DNA of 56,408 nucleotides, from contig JAFQJH010000005.1 in assembly GCA_017415025.1 (NCBI GenBank), forward strand, positions 1 through 56,408, given 5' to 3'. Of this stretch, positions 45,999 through 54,676 are shown piece after piece. Position 1 is the stretch's first letter. Every line of letters begins with the position of its first letter. The translations under genes and the position numbers were made by a program. This stretch comes from Clostridia bacterium (GTDB lineage Bacteria > Bacillota > Clostridia > Oscillospirales > Acutalibacteraceae). Below the pieces are notes generated by a model. The model saw nothing but the letters and a program-made list of their open reading frames with translations, had not been told where the DNA came from and made no database searches.

Positions 45999-46376
45999 TT
46001 ACTCCTTTTCTGCAATCACTTCGACCTCAACCAAAGCATTCTTCGGCAGAGTTTTAACAGCTACGCAAGACCGTGCAGGCTTTCCCGTAAAATATTCGGC
46101 ATAAACCTCATTAAAAGCCGCAAAATCTGCCATATCATCAAGAAAACAGGTTGTTTTAACAGCCTTTTCAAGCGATGCTCCTGCCGCTTCAAGTACGGCT
46201 TTTAAATTCTTGCATACTCTGTGTGTCTGCTCTGTGATGTTATTACCCTCAATCAATCCTGTCTCGGGGTTTAGCGGAATCTGTCCGGAGGTAAAAATGA
46301 GATTACCCACAACCATTGCCTGTGAGTAAGGTCCGATTGCCGCCGGAGCCTTGTTTGTTTGTACTTTACTGCTCAT
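45999..46376 (-). CDS. ridA: RidA-family enamine/imine deaminase
   Basis: The protein has 125 residues, full length. Landmarks are [26 protein letters not shown], the catalytic Arg in [21 protein letters not shown], and [21 protein letters not shown]. It hydrolyses the reactive 2-aminoacrylate/2-aminocrotonate released by threonine dehydratase. Its position directly after ilvA (19 bases) fits this protective role. Confidence 0.94.
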   Translation of the reverse strand: MSSKVQTNKAPAAIGPYSQAMVVGNLIFTSGQIPLNPETGLIEGNNITEQTHRVCKNLKAVLEAAGASLEKAVKTTCFLDDMADFAAFNEVYAEYFTGKPARSCVAVKTLPKNALVEVEVIAEKE

Positions 46377-46395
46377 AAATATTCTCCTTTCAAAA

Positions 46396-47586
46396 TCACA
46401 CTATTTTAAAACCTTCATCACGCAGGGATTGCATAATGAGTTTAACGTGTTCGTAATCTCGCGTTTCCATTTCAATTCGAAGGAAACAACCGTTAACGCT
46501 CTCGGTGTTACCCTTTTCGTAGTGAACACCTGTTACATTACCGCCGCAGTCTGCGATTATTCTTGAAATATCTTTAAGCTGACCGGGTTTATCTATAAGC
46601 TCAATCAGAAGACTTGACGAACGACCTGAATTGAGAAGACCTCTGTCAATAACTCTTGAAAGACTTGTTACATCGATGTTACCGCCCGATACAACTGCGA
46701 CAACACGCTTGCCCTTGAGATTAAACTTATCAAACATTATCGCCGCAACTGCCGTAGCTCCCGCACCCTCAGCAATCATTTTCTGCTTTTCAATCAGTGC
46801 AAGAATCGCACTCGCAACCTCATCGTCAGTAACAAGAGCAATTTCATCCACAAACTCTTTAACAAGAGTGTATGTGTTTTCGCCCGGTTGTTTGACTGCT
46901 ATACCGTCTGCAATCGTCTGTACGGAATCAAGACACTCTATCTTTCCGTCCTTTACCGAATTATACATACTCGGTGCGCCTGCGACCTGAACTCCGTAAA
47001 CCTTGACGGAAGGTCTTATCTGCTTTGCCGTGTAAGCAATTCCCGAAATCAGACCGCCACCACCAATCGGCACAACGATTGCATCAATATTGTCAAGGTC
47101 ATTCAATATTTCAAGGGCTATAGTTCCCTGACCTGCGATTACGTTTTCATCATCAAAGGGATGTACGAAGGTGTAGCCTTCGCTATCTTTTAGCTCGAGC
47201 GCCTTCTTGTAAGCATCATCATAACAGCCCTCTACGAGGCAAACATCAGCACCGAAGCCCTTTGTAGCTTCAACCTTTGAAATCGGAGCTGTGTCGGGCA
47301 GACAGATCAAAGACTTGATTCCGTTCTTTGTTGCCGCAAGTGCAACGCCCTGTGCATGGTTACCTGCCGAACAGGCGATAACTCCGTTTTTCTTCTCATC
47401 TTCACTCAGACAAGCAATTTTATACGCAGAACCTCTTACCTTGAACGAGCCCGTAATCTGCAGATTTTCAGGCTTGAGATACAGCTCACAATCAGGAGCA
47501 ATTCCGTAAGCTCTTACCACATTTGTTTCACGAATAATGTTTTTGAGCACCGTCTGTGCATCGAATACTTTGCTTAGCGATAGCAT
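46396..47586 (-). CDS. ilvA: Threonine ammonia-lyase (threonine dehydratase)
   Basis: The protein has 396 residues. The ATG at 47586 is 7 bases after AAAGGCGG; two upstream in-frame ATGs lie on or before that site. The PLP lysine is in [13 protein letters not shown], the phosphate loop is [11 protein letters not shown], and a single ACT-like domain ends the chain ([23 protein letters not shown]). It makes 2-oxobutyrate, the first step to isoleucine. It is the leader gene behind the T-box, so the entire 12-gene operon depends on that switch. Confidence 0.95.
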   Translation of the reverse strand: MLSLSKVFDAQTVLKNIIRETNVVRAYGIAPDCELYLKPENLQITGSFKVRGSAYKIACLSEDEKKNGVIACSAGNHAQGVALAATKNGIKSLICLPDTAPISKVEATKGFGADVCLVEGCYDDAYKKALELKDSEGYTFVHPFDDENVIAGQGTIALEILNDLDNIDAIVVPIGGGGLISGIAYTAKQIRPSVKVYGVQVAGAPSMYNSVKDGKIECLDSVQTIADGIAVKQPGENTYTLVKEFVDEIALVTDDEVASAILALIEKQKMIAEGAGATAVAAIMFDKFNLKGKRVVAVVSGGNIDVTSLSRVIDRGLLNSGRSSSLLIELIDKPGQLKDISRIIADCGGNVTGVHYEKGNTESVNGCFLRIEMETRDYEHVKLIMQSLRDEGFKIV

Positions 47587-47641
47587 TTTCATTCCGCCTT
47601 TCATAAATTAATATGCGTTTCAGTTAGCTTTAAGGCAAAAC

Positions 47642-47681
47642 AAAAACCCGCCTCAAAGCTTTTAATTGCTTTGAGACGGGT
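47642..47681 (-). terminator. T-box-controlled terminator before ilvA
   Basis: ACCCGTCTCAAAGC / GCTTTGAGGCGGGT arms (one G-T pair) with TTTTTGTTTT after them on the minus strand. This is the regulated terminator of the leader. Confidence 0.9.
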
Positions 47682-48112
47682 GTAAATCTAATTTGCACTC
47701 GCGGTACCACTCAAATTGCGGATATAACAATCCGCCACCTCTTCGAAGTCCAACAACTTCTATGCACTAACGCAGCATACACGGGAAACGCCTACTAGGT
47801 GCTTACACCTTTGGGGCTTCCGGCTCAGAAGGGATGGGAAATCTACAGTCCTTTGTCGAGATCACACCATCCCCGACTCTCTGAAAAATTCGTTGCAGTT
47901 TCCGTCTTCATCGACGCCTTTGATTTCATCGAAGTCCAACAACCTCTATGCACTAACGTAGCATACACGGGCTCCCCTATCTTGATTATGTTCAGGTCAC
48001 CGGCTCAGAAGGGAGTAGTCTCGAATTGATCCATACCGATTCACATCACCCATCGGCTTTCTGTAATGTTTCGCATCAGACGCTCTTCGTCACAGCCTTT
48101 AGCTTATTAAAT
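47642..48112 (-). promoter_or_regulatory. T-box riboswitch with duplicated stem I/II region
   Basis: The antiterminator carries the T-box motif GTGGTACCGCG (47710-47699) and competes with the terminator at 47681-47642. Upstream, stem I plus stem II sequence occurs twice. The distal copy is about 48091-47917 and the proximal about 47912-47742. Both share TCCCTTCTGAGCCGG-like and CCCGTGTATGCT-CGTTAGTGCATAGA stretches. Candidate specifiers, by position before the CTCC/CCC segment, are ACT (Thr, 48019-48017) in the distal copy and ATT (Ile, 47842-47840) in the proximal copy. The distal copy has no T-box motif or terminator of its own. Confidence 0.85.
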
Positions 48113-48119
48113 TGACCAC

Positions 48120-48148
48120 AGTTTACTCCTTTAAAGCGCTGATGTCAA
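48120..48148 (-). promoter_or_regulatory. Promoter of the ilv-leu operon
   Basis: TTGACA (48148-48143), 17 bp, TAAACT (48125-48120) on the minus strand. Transcription would begin near 48113, giving a leader of about 530 bases. Confidence 0.8.
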
Positions 48149-48399
48149 GAGTTTTTTGAAAAAAATTTAAAATTTTAAATAATTTTTAATTTTTTGCCTT
48201 ATCAAAGCAACAAAAATCTGTCCTTGTGTGAGAAATTCCTATAGCCTGTGTCTTCAGTTTTAAATGTTAGATAAAAAGAAATTTAATAAAAAAGAAAAAT
48301 CCCTCGGCTTCGTTTATTACGATACCGAGAGATAAAGTATAGAGTTTTACTTTTTTAGTTCTGTTTATATTTAACTTTTTGAATATTGGTAAAAATCTA

Positions 48400-48428
48400 T
48401 TGCATAATTAATCACATAGGTATATAAT
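48400..48428 (+). promoter_or_regulatory. Promoter of the thiamine operon
   Basis: TTGCAT (48400-48405), 17 bp, TATAAT (48423-48428), starting about 10 bases before the riboswitch. The stretch 48150-48399 holds no gene, only AT-rich sequence and a hairpin CCCTCGG/CCGAGAG near 48302-48333. Confidence 0.75.
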
Positions 48429-48446
48429 ATCTATGACAATTTAACA

Positions 48447-48532
48447 GACGGGAGCTTGTGTTACAGGCTGAGAGGAAGGTAAAACCTTCGACCGATAACC
48501 TGATTTGGATAATGCCAACGTAGGGATGCCTG
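48447..48532 (+). promoter_or_regulatory. TPP (thi-box) riboswitch aptamer
   Basis: The aptamer opens with GACGGGAGCTTGTG and contains the conserved GGCTGAGAGGAAG, ACCGATAACCTGATTTGGAT and AATGCCAACGTAGGGATG cores in order. It binds thiamine pyrophosphate and would repress the downstream thi genes through one or both hairpins that follow. Confidence 0.95.
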
Positions 48533-48547
48533 AATATAAAAGTGTTT

Positions 48548-48602
48548 CGACGTGGCGGAATCAATCTGAAGCTGTTTCAGATTTTTCGTCGCTTTTTCTT
48601 TT
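48548..48602 (+). terminator. First terminator-like hairpin after the TPP aptamer
   Basis: Outer arms CGACG / CGTCG enclose ATCTGAA / TTCAGAT and are followed by CTTTTTCTTTTT. It may be the regulated terminator of the riboswitch. Confidence 0.6.
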
Positions 48603-48618
48603 TAAAACACAACTTCTC

Positions 48619-48660
48619 AACGGTGAGTTACCAAATCGGTAGCTTACCGTTTTTGTTTTT
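48619..48660 (+). terminator. Second terminator hairpin before thiS
   Basis: AACGGTGAGTTACC and GGTAGCTTACCGTT pair over 14 bp with two mismatches, then TTTTGTTTTTT. It ends right at the thiS ribosome site. Confidence 0.75.
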
Positions 48661-48675
48661 TCAGGAGGTGTGTTT

Positions 48676-48870
48676 ATGGTAAAAATCAACGGTAAAGAAC
48701 TGAATGTTGCAGGAAAAACAATTGCAGAATATCTTGCAACTACAAACTACGACCCGAAAAGAATTGCAGTTGAGCGTAACGGTGACATTGTTTTTAAGAG
48801 TGAATACGATGAAATCTTACTGCAAGACGGTGACAGTATTGAAGTTGTAAGCTTTGTAGGAGGTGGTTAA
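48676..48870 (+). CDS. thiS: Sulfur carrier protein ThiS
   Basis: The protein has 64 residues; the ATG at 48676 lies 5-6 bases after AGGAGGTG. It is a ubiquitin-like fold with KINGKELNVAGKTIAEYL, RIAVERNGDIV and the acidic LLQDGDSIEVVSFVGGG tail. The C-terminal Gly is adenylated and thiolated to carry sulfur for the thiazole ring. ThiF overlaps its end. Confidence 0.95.
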   Translation: MVKINGKELNVAGKTIAEYLATTNYDPKRIAVERNGDIVFKSEYDEILLQDGDSIEVVSFVGGG

Positions 48871-49507
48871 GCTGATTCCGACAAAAGAAGAATGGTACAG
48901 AGCCTTATCGGAAAGGCACGGTAAAAAAACACAGAAAAGTTTTGAATCTGCAACCGTTGCAATATGCGGTCTTGGTGGGCTTGGTTCAAACATAGCTTTT
49001 GCTCTTGCACGTGCAGGTGTCGGCAAGCTGATTCTCATTGATTTTGACAGCATCGATATAACAAATCTTCACCGTCAGCAATATAAAGCCAATCAGATTG
49101 GCACGAGCAAAACAGACGCATTGAAAGAAAATCTTTTGGAAATTGCTCCGTATGTGACAATTGAAACTCACTCGGTCCGCATTAGCGAAAATAATGCCGA
49201 AGCACTTCTTGAGAAAGCAGACATTATCTGCGAAGCATTTGACGATGCCGAAAGCAAAGCTATGCTTGTAAATATTGTAACCGAAAGAATGCCTGAAAAG
49301 TATTTGGTTGCAGCGTCGGGTATGGCAGGAATGGGCAGTGCCAATACCATTCAGACACGAAGAATATCGAGGCGATTTTACCTCTGCGGTGACGGTACGA
49401 GTGATGTGTCAGAAGCAGGAAGCCTTGTAGCATCACGTGTAATGCTCTGTGCTGCGCATCAGGCTCATACTGTACTAAGAATTATTGCAGAACAATATGA
49501 AACTTAA
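48863..49507 (+). CDS. thiF: ThiS adenylyltransferase ThiF (short clostridial type)
   Basis: The protein has about 214 residues. It has the nucleotide motif ICGLGGLGSNIAFALARAGVGKLILIDFD, NLHRQQY and a late ASGMAGMGSAN. It activates the ThiS C-terminus with ATP. The chain is shorter than E. coli ThiF and lacks its zinc-cysteine pairs, as in the clostridial branch. The start is unsettled: GTG at 48863 sits inside the AGGAGG site, while homologue-like sequence begins at IPTKEEW, so CTG at 48872 or ATT at 48875 may be used. Confidence 0.9.
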   Translation: MVKLIPTKEEWYRALSERHGKKTQKSFESATVAICGLGGLGSNIAFALARAGVGKLILIDFDSIDITNLHRQQYKANQIGTSKTDALKENLLEIAPYVTIETHSVRISENNAEALLEKADIICEAFDDAESKAMLVNIVTERMPEKYLVAASGMAGMGSANTIQTRRISRRFYLCGDGTSDVSEAGSLVASRVMLCAAHQAHTVLRIIAEQYET

Positions 49508-49525
49508 AGAAAGAAGGAAAACTAA

Positions 49526-50296
49526 ATGAACAACGACAAACTCATAATCGGCGGACACGAATTTAACTCCCGTTTTATTCTTGGTTCGGGTAAATATTCT
49601 ATGAAACTTATTGAAGCAGCAGTAAAGGATGCCGGTGCAGAGATTATTACTCTTGCGGTGCGTCGTGCAAACACAAAAGAACAGGAAAGCATCCTTGATT
49701 ACATCCCCGACGGAATTACTCTGCTCCCCAATACAAGCGGTGCAAGAAACGCAGAAGAAGCTGTGCGTATTGCCCGCCTTGCAAGAGAGCTTGGCTGCGG
49801 TAATTTCGTTAAAATTGAGATTATGCGTGATTCCAAGTATCTGCTTCCCGATAATCAGGAAACCATTAAAGCAACTGAAATATTGGCAAATGAAGGCTTT
49901 GTTGTTATGCCATATATGTACCCCGACCTGAATGTTGCACGTGACCTTGTAAATGCAGGTGCTGCAAGTGTTATGCCGCTTGCTTCTCCTATTGGTTCTA
50001 ACAAAGGTCTTGCTACAAAAGAATTTATCCAAATTCTTATTGACGAGATTGACCTTCCCATCATTGTTGATGCAGGCATCGGCAGACCTTCACAAGCATG
50101 CGAAGCAATGGAAATGGGCGCCGCCGCTATTATGGCGAACACCGCCCTTGCGGCTGCAGGTGACCTTCCGATGATGGCTTCTGCATTTAAGAACGCTATT
50201 GAAGCGGGACGCAAGGCATATCTTGCAGGACTTGGCAGAGTGCTGACGAGAGGTGCGTCAGCATCCGATCCGTTGACAGGATTCCTCAGAGATTAA
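49526..50296 (+). CDS. thiG: Thiazole synthase ThiG
   Basis: The protein has 256 residues. It is a TIM barrel with the Schiff-base Lys96 in GNFVKIEIM and phosphate-binding loops [30 protein letters not shown]. It joins deoxyxylulose phosphate, dehydroglycine and ThiS-bound sulfur into the thiazole. It starts 18 bases after thiF. Confidence 0.96.
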   Translation: MNNDKLIIGGHEFNSRFILGSGKYSMKLIEAAVKDAGAEIITLAVRRANTKEQESILDYIPDGITLLPNTSGARNAEEAVRIARLARELGCGNFVKIEIMRDSKYLLPDNQETIKATEILANEGFVVMPYMYPDLNVARDLVNAGAASVMPLASPIGSNKGLATKEFIQILIDEIDLPIIVDAGIGRPSQACEAMEMGAAAIMANTALAAAGDLPMMASAFKNAIEAGRKAYLAGLGRVLTRGASASDPLTGFLRD

Positions 50297-50306
50297 GGTG
50301 AAAGCT

Positions 50307-51560
50307 ATGGAAAATCAATTTTTTGTGGATTCGGAGCATCTGTCACCTGAGGCACTTGCAAAAAAGCACAGACTTGAAACCGATTCTTCCTACCGTAAGA
50401 GTCATATGGAATATCTTCCGGGAATGGAGATTATCAAGTCGGATGTTTGTGCAAACGTAATGGCGCAGATGAATTCCTATGATTATTCAGTATATACTGC
50501 TGACGATGTTAAAGCTGCATTGGAACATAATAATTGTACGATAGAAGATTTCAAGGCACTTCTTTCTCCTGCTGCAGAGCCGTTTTTGGAGCAAATGGCA
50601 CAGAGAGCAAGACTTGAAACAAGCAAACACTTCGGTAACACCGTCTATTTGTTTACACCACTTTACATAGCAAATCACTGTGAAAACTACTGTGTGTACT
50701 GCGGTTTTAACTGTTATAACCATATCAAGCGTATGAAACTTAGTATGGAGCAAATTGAAAAAGAGATGAAAGTTATTGCCGACAGTGGTATGGAAGAAAT
50801 TCTGATTCTTACCGGCGAGAGCAGAGGTCAGAGTAACGTTGAATATATCGGCGAAGCGTGCAAACTTGCAAGAAAATATTTCCGTATGGTCGGACTTGAA
50901 ATCTATCCCGTCAATACTGACGAGTACAAATATCTCCACGAATGCGGTGCAGACTATGTAACGGTATTTCAGGAAACCTATGATACTGATAAATATGAAA
51001 AACTGCATCTACTCGGACACAAGCGTGTGTGGCCTTACCGCTTTGATGCACAGGAAAGAGCACTCCGCGGCGGTATGAGAGGTGTTGCATTTTCGGCTCT
51101 GCTCGGACTTTCTGACTTCCGCAAAGATGCTTTGGCAAGTGCATTACATGTCTATTATTTGCAGAGAAAGTACCCTCATGCTGAAATGTCGCTGTCTTGC
51201 CCAAGACTCAGACCGATTATCAATAATGATAAAATCAATCCTCTCGATGTTCACGAAAAACAGCTTTGTCAGGTGCTTTGTGCTTACCGTATTTTTTTGC
51301 CTTATGTAGGAATTACGGTATCTTCCCGTGAGAGTGCCGAGTTCCGCAATGGCATTGTAAAGATAGCTGCAACCAAGGTTTCCGCAGGTGTTTCAACCGG
51401 TATCGGAGACCACGAAAGCAAATATACGGGCAAAGAAAACGACGATATTCAAGGTGATGAACAGTTTGAAATCGACGATAACCGCAGTCTTGATAAGATG
51501 TATAAAGATATTGCAGACGAAGGATTACAACCCGTTCTGAATGACTATCTGTATGTGTGA
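50307..51560 (+). CDS. thiH: 2-iminoacetate synthase ThiH (radical SAM)
   Basis: The protein has 417 residues starting MENQFFVD at 50307; a GTG at 50298 belongs to the AAGGTG site. The cluster cysteines are C125, C129 and C132 in ANHCENYCVYCGFNC. LILTGESRGQSNVEYIGEA and SLSCPRLRPI follow the family pattern. It cleaves tyrosine to dehydroglycine for ThiG. The presence of thiH rather than the oxygen-dependent thiO agrees with an anaerobic host. Confidence 0.95.
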   Translation: MENQFFVDSEHLSPEALAKKHRLETDSSYRKSHMEYLPGMEIIKSDVCANVMAQMNSYDYSVYTADDVKAALEHNNCTIEDFKALLSPAAEPFLEQMAQRARLETSKHFGNTVYLFTPLYIANHCENYCVYCGFNCYNHIKRMKLSMEQIEKEMKVIADSGMEEILILTGESRGQSNVEYIGEACKLARKYFRMVGLEIYPVNTDEYKYLHECGADYVTVFQETYDTDKYEKLHLLGHKRVWPYRFDAQERALRGGMRGVAFSALLGLSDFRKDALASALHVYYLQRKYPHAEMSLSCPRLRPIINNDKINPLDVHEKQLCQVLCAYRIFLPYVGITVSSRESAEFRNGIVKIAATKVSAGVSTGIGDHESKYTGKENDDIQGDEQFEIDDNRSLDKMYKDIADEGLQPVLNDYLYV

Positions 51561-51570
51561 GGTAATGAAT

Positions 51571-52209
51571 ATGAGAAAATTTGACCCGACTTTATATTTT
51601 ATAACTGACAGCACTAATTACACAGAACAAGAATTTCTTTTCCGTGTTGAACAGGCACTCAAGGGTGGTGCAACACTCCTTCAGCTTCGTGAAAAGGAAA
51701 AGTCCACCCGTGAATATATTGAGCTTGCAGAAAAAGTACACGAAATTACGAAGCAATACAATGTACCGCTTATTATTGACGACAGAGTTGATGTCGCTCT
51801 TGCGATTGATGCAGAAGGTGTTCATGTCGGTGCGAGTGATATGCCCGTTGCTACTGCAAGAAAGCTGATGGGTGAAGATAAAATTGTCGGTGCTACCGCC
51901 AAAACTGTACCTTGGGCAAAAGAAGCCTATGAGCAAGGTGCAGATTATCTCGGTGTGGGTGCAATTTATCCGACAACTACCAAAGTGGTAACGGTTCTTA
52001 CTTCAACCGAAACTCTTGATGCAATAACAAAAGCTGTGCCTATTCCCGTCAACGCAATCGGCGGTCTGAATAAAGATAACCTTGATATCCTTAAAGGGAT
52101 CGGCATTTCGGGAATTTGTGTTGTTTCGGCAATTATGAAGGCCGATGACCCGAAAACCGAAGCTAAAACATTACTTTCGCTTGCAAAGGAATTGATAAAT
52201 AATGATTAA
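51571..52209 (+). CDS. thiE: Thiamine-phosphate synthase ThiE
   Basis: The protein has 212 residues from the ATG at 51571, 8 bases after GAGG; further upstream in-frame Met codons lie inside thiH. Motifs are LQLREKEKSTREYIELA, LIIDDRVDVALAIDAEGVHVG, DYLGVGAIYPTTTK and VNAIGGLNKDN. It couples the pyrimidine pyrophosphate to the thiazole phosphate. It overlaps the next gene by 8 bases. Confidence 0.95.
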   Translation: MRKFDPTLYFITDSTNYTEQEFLFRVEQALKGGATLLQLREKEKSTREYIELAEKVHEITKQYNVPLIIDDRVDVALAIDAEGVHVGASDMPVATARKLMGEDKIVGATAKTVPWAKEAYEQGADYLGVGAIYPTTTKVVTVLTSTETLDAITKAVPIPVNAIGGLNKDNLDILKGIGISGICVVSAIMKADDPKTEAKTLLSLAKELINND

Positions 52210-53644
52210 AGGTGCAATATTTGACCTTGACGGTACGCTTTTTGACTCAATGTTTATATGGGATACGATTGGTGAAATTTATCTTCGTTCAATCGGATAC
52301 GAGCCAAAAGAAAACCTGAATGAAACCATCAGAACAATGAGTCTTTACAATGCCGCTTGCTATTGTAAAAGCGAATACGGTGTTACTCTTTCGGTTAACG
52401 AAATAATGTACGCTGTGAATCGTATGGTCGAAAAATATTATATAAATGAAGTTCGGCTAAAACCCGGTGTTTATGATTTTGTAAAGCATCTTCATAATAT
52501 CGGTGTCAAGATGTGTATAGCAACTGCAACTGACAAATATCTTGTTGAAGCAGCACTTGAAAGATGCGGAATAAACGAGTGCTTTTCAGAAATCTTTACT
52601 TGCACATCTGTCGGTCACAGCAAGGATGAGCCTGATATTTACCGTGAAGCACTAAAACATCTCGGCACAACGAAAGAAGACACCCTTGTGTTTGAAGATG
52701 CGATTTATGCAATAAGAACAGCAAAGAAAGACGGGTTCAGAGTTGTTGCAATTTACGATAAATCAGAAGAAAATCAGGCTGAAGTAAAAACGCTTTGCAA
52801 TTTTTACATAACAGATTATTTGGATATGCAAGGCTTCTGGAAATTTGTCGCACCGATGAAAACAGCACTTTCAATAGCGGGAAGTGATTGCAGCGGCGGT
52901 GCAGGCATTCAGGCGGATACCAAAACAATGACTATGAACGGTGTCTATGCAATGAGTGCAATTACCGCCTTGACCGCACAAAACACAACGGGAGTTTTTG
53001 CAATATCCGAATCAACGCCCGAATTCTTGAAAGAACAAATCGATGCAGTGTTTCAGGATATTTCCCCCGATGCAGTTAAAATCGGTATGGTTTCGTCATC
53101 GGAGCTTATTTCAGTTATTGCTGAAAGGCTGAAATTTTATAAGGCCAAAAACATCGTGGTTGACCCTGTTATGGTTGCAACAAGCGGTTCAGAACTGATG
53201 AAAACCGATGCGGTGCAAACTCTTATTGAAAAACTGTTGCCGATTGCAACGCTCGCAACTCCGAACATTCCGGAAGCAGAAGTTTTGTCAGGCAAAAAAA
53301 TACAGAGCAAGGAAGATATGCTCAATATCGCAAAGGAAATCGGTGATAAATACGGCTGTGCTGTGCTTCTCAAGGGCGGTCATAGTATCAACGATGCAAA
53401 CGACCTTCTTTATTCAGACGGTTGCTTCAAATGGTTTGACGGTAAAAGAATAAATAACCCGAACACACACGGCACAGGTTGTACTCTTTCGTCAGCGATA
53501 GCCTCAAATCTTGCTAAAGGTTATTCACTTGATGAGTCAATCCGAAATGCAAAAGATTATATTTCGGGAGCACTTTCCGCAATGCTTGACTTGGGCAAAG
53601 GCTCAGGCCCGATGATGCATAATTTTCTGCTTCAATCAAAGTAA
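52202..53644 (+). CDS. thiD: HAD hydrolase fused to HMP/HMP-P kinase ThiD
   Basis: The protein has 480 residues in two domains. Residues 1 to about 217 are a HAD phosphatase of the beta-phosphoglucomutase type: FDLDGTLFDS nucleophile motif, CIATATDK and VFEDAIYAIRTAKKDG. Residues about 223-480 are ThiD: SIAGSDCSGGAGIQADTKTM, VVDPVMVATSGSEL, LATPNIPEAEVLSG and NTHGTGCTLSSAIA. ThiD phosphorylates hydroxymethylpyrimidine twice. The HAD part might dephosphorylate thiamine phosphate or an intermediate, but this is unproven. The frame is continuous across the junction, so it is a real fusion. Confidence 0.92.
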   Translation: MIKGAIFDLDGTLFDSMFIWDTIGEIYLRSIGYEPKENLNETIRTMSLYNAACYCKSEYGVTLSVNEIMYAVNRMVEKYYINEVRLKPGVYDFVKHLHNIGVKMCIATATDKYLVEAALERCGINECFSEIFTCTSVGHSKDEPDIYREALKHLGTTKEDTLVFEDAIYAIRTAKKDGFRVVAIYDKSEENQAEVKTLCNFYITDYLDMQGFWKFVAPMKTALSIAGSDCSGGAGIQADTKTMTMNGVYAMSAITALTAQNTTGVFAISESTPEFLKEQIDAVFQDISPDAVKIGMVSSSELISVIAERLKFYKAKNIVVDPVMVATSGSELMKTDAVQTLIEKLLPIATLATPNIPEAEVLSGKKIQSKEDMLNIAKEIGDKYGCAVLLKGGHSINDANDLLYSDGCFKWFDGKRINNPNTHGTGCTLSSAIASNLAKGYSLDESIRNAKDYISGALSAMLDLGKGSGPMMHNFLLQSK

Positions 53645-53660
53645 GTTTATAAGTAGCATA

Positions 53661-53698
53661 AAATCCCTATTGAACAGATTACTGGTCAATAGGGATTT
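53661..53698. terminator. Bidirectional terminator after the thi operon
   Basis: AAATCCCTATTGA / TCAATAGGGATTT perfect 13-bp arms with a 12-base loop, between the convergent thiD and LysR genes. Confidence 0.8.
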
Positions 53699-53704
53699 GC
53701 TGTT

Positions 53705-54571
53705 TTATCTATACTTCAAATATTCAACAAACCGTTTCACAGCAAGTGAGGCGGTTTTCTTATCTCTTAAAGCAAGTCCGATGTCTCTGTAAGCAGGCAC
53801 ATCAAGCTCCTTAGCAATAATCCTGTACGGTACACGTTTCAAAATCAATTCAGGGAGTATTGCAATTCCGAGTCCGCTTTCCACCATAGACATTACCGCA
53901 TAGTCATCCCAAGTGGTAAATTTCACATTGGGAGTTAAATCGTTACTCTCAAAGATTTCAGATATTTCAGCTTTTGCCCCTTTTTCAAGAAGCATAAATG
54001 GCTCATCACAAAGGGCGGTTACAGGAAATTCGTCACTGTCCTTTAGCGGATGGTTTTCAGGAATAATTGCCATCAGCTTATCTTCCTCTAGAAAGATTGT
54101 TTCAAATTCTGGATGCGTCGGCAGTCTTAAAAAGCCGCAATCAACTCTGCCAGTATGTATCCATTCTTCAATTTCGGTATAATCTCCGAGCAAAAGCTCG
54201 TAATCAATGTTCGGGTAATCCTTTTGAAATTCTTTTATAATATTCGGCAACCAATGAGTAGCAACGCTTGAAAAAGTACCTATGCGGATAAGCCCCGATT
54301 GCAGACCGTTAAGCTCATCCACCTGCATTTTAAGTTTATCAAAATCAGCACAAAGATTTTGTGCGTAGGGTAACAGTTTCAAGCCATCACTTGTAGGCTT
54401 AACACCGTTTTTGCTTCGTTCAAGAAGCGTTACACCCCATTCTTTTTCGAGGTCGGCAATCATTCTGCTAATGCCTGATTGTGTGTAGTTTAATATCTCT
54501 GCTGCCTTTGTAAAACTGCCGTATTCCACCGTTTTTACAAAGGACAGATATTTTTGCAAGTTCATATCCAT
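53705..54571 (-). CDS. LysR-family transcriptional regulator
   Basis: The protein has 288 residues. The N-terminal winged helix (LQKYLSFVKTVEYGSFTKAAEILNYTQSGISRMIADLEKEWGVTLLER) is classical, followed by a periplasmic-binding-like effector domain (IRIGTFSSVATHWLPNIIKEFQKDYP). The start may be the ATG at 54571 or 6 bases later. It is divergent from the EamA exporter gene with a 105-bp gap holding a palindrome, so it probably controls that gene and itself. Confidence 0.93.
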   Translation of the reverse strand: MDMNLQKYLSFVKTVEYGSFTKAAEILNYTQSGISRMIADLEKEWGVTLLERSKNGVKPTSDGLKLLPYAQNLCADFDKLKMQVDELNGLQSGLIRIGTFSSVATHWLPNIIKEFQKDYPNIDYELLLGDYTEIEEWIHTGRVDCGFLRLPTHPEFETIFLEEDKLMAIIPENHPLKDSDEFPVTALCDEPFMLLEKGAKAEISEIFESNDLTPNVKFTTWDDYAVMSMVESGLGIAILPELILKRVPYRIIAKELDVPAYRDIGLALRDKKTASLAVKRFVEYLKYR

Positions 54572-54595
54572 AACAACACCTATTCCGATTTGTGA

Positions 54596-54611
54596 TTTGT
54601 AACATTACAAA
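54596..54611. promoter_or_regulatory. Candidate LysR operator
   Basis: TTTGTAA-CA-TTACAAA is a perfect palindrome of the LysR site size, located between the divergent LysR and EamA genes. Confidence 0.55.
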
Positions 54612-54676
54612 CATTCTCTTTTGTTATATATGATATTATGATATACTATTTTCAGTTCAATTACAAGAGGTGTCCT

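Noticed and set aside
47799-48029. Open frame of 76 codons on the plus strand
   Set aside because: It is antisense to the T-box leader; the conserved RNA motifs explain the sequence.
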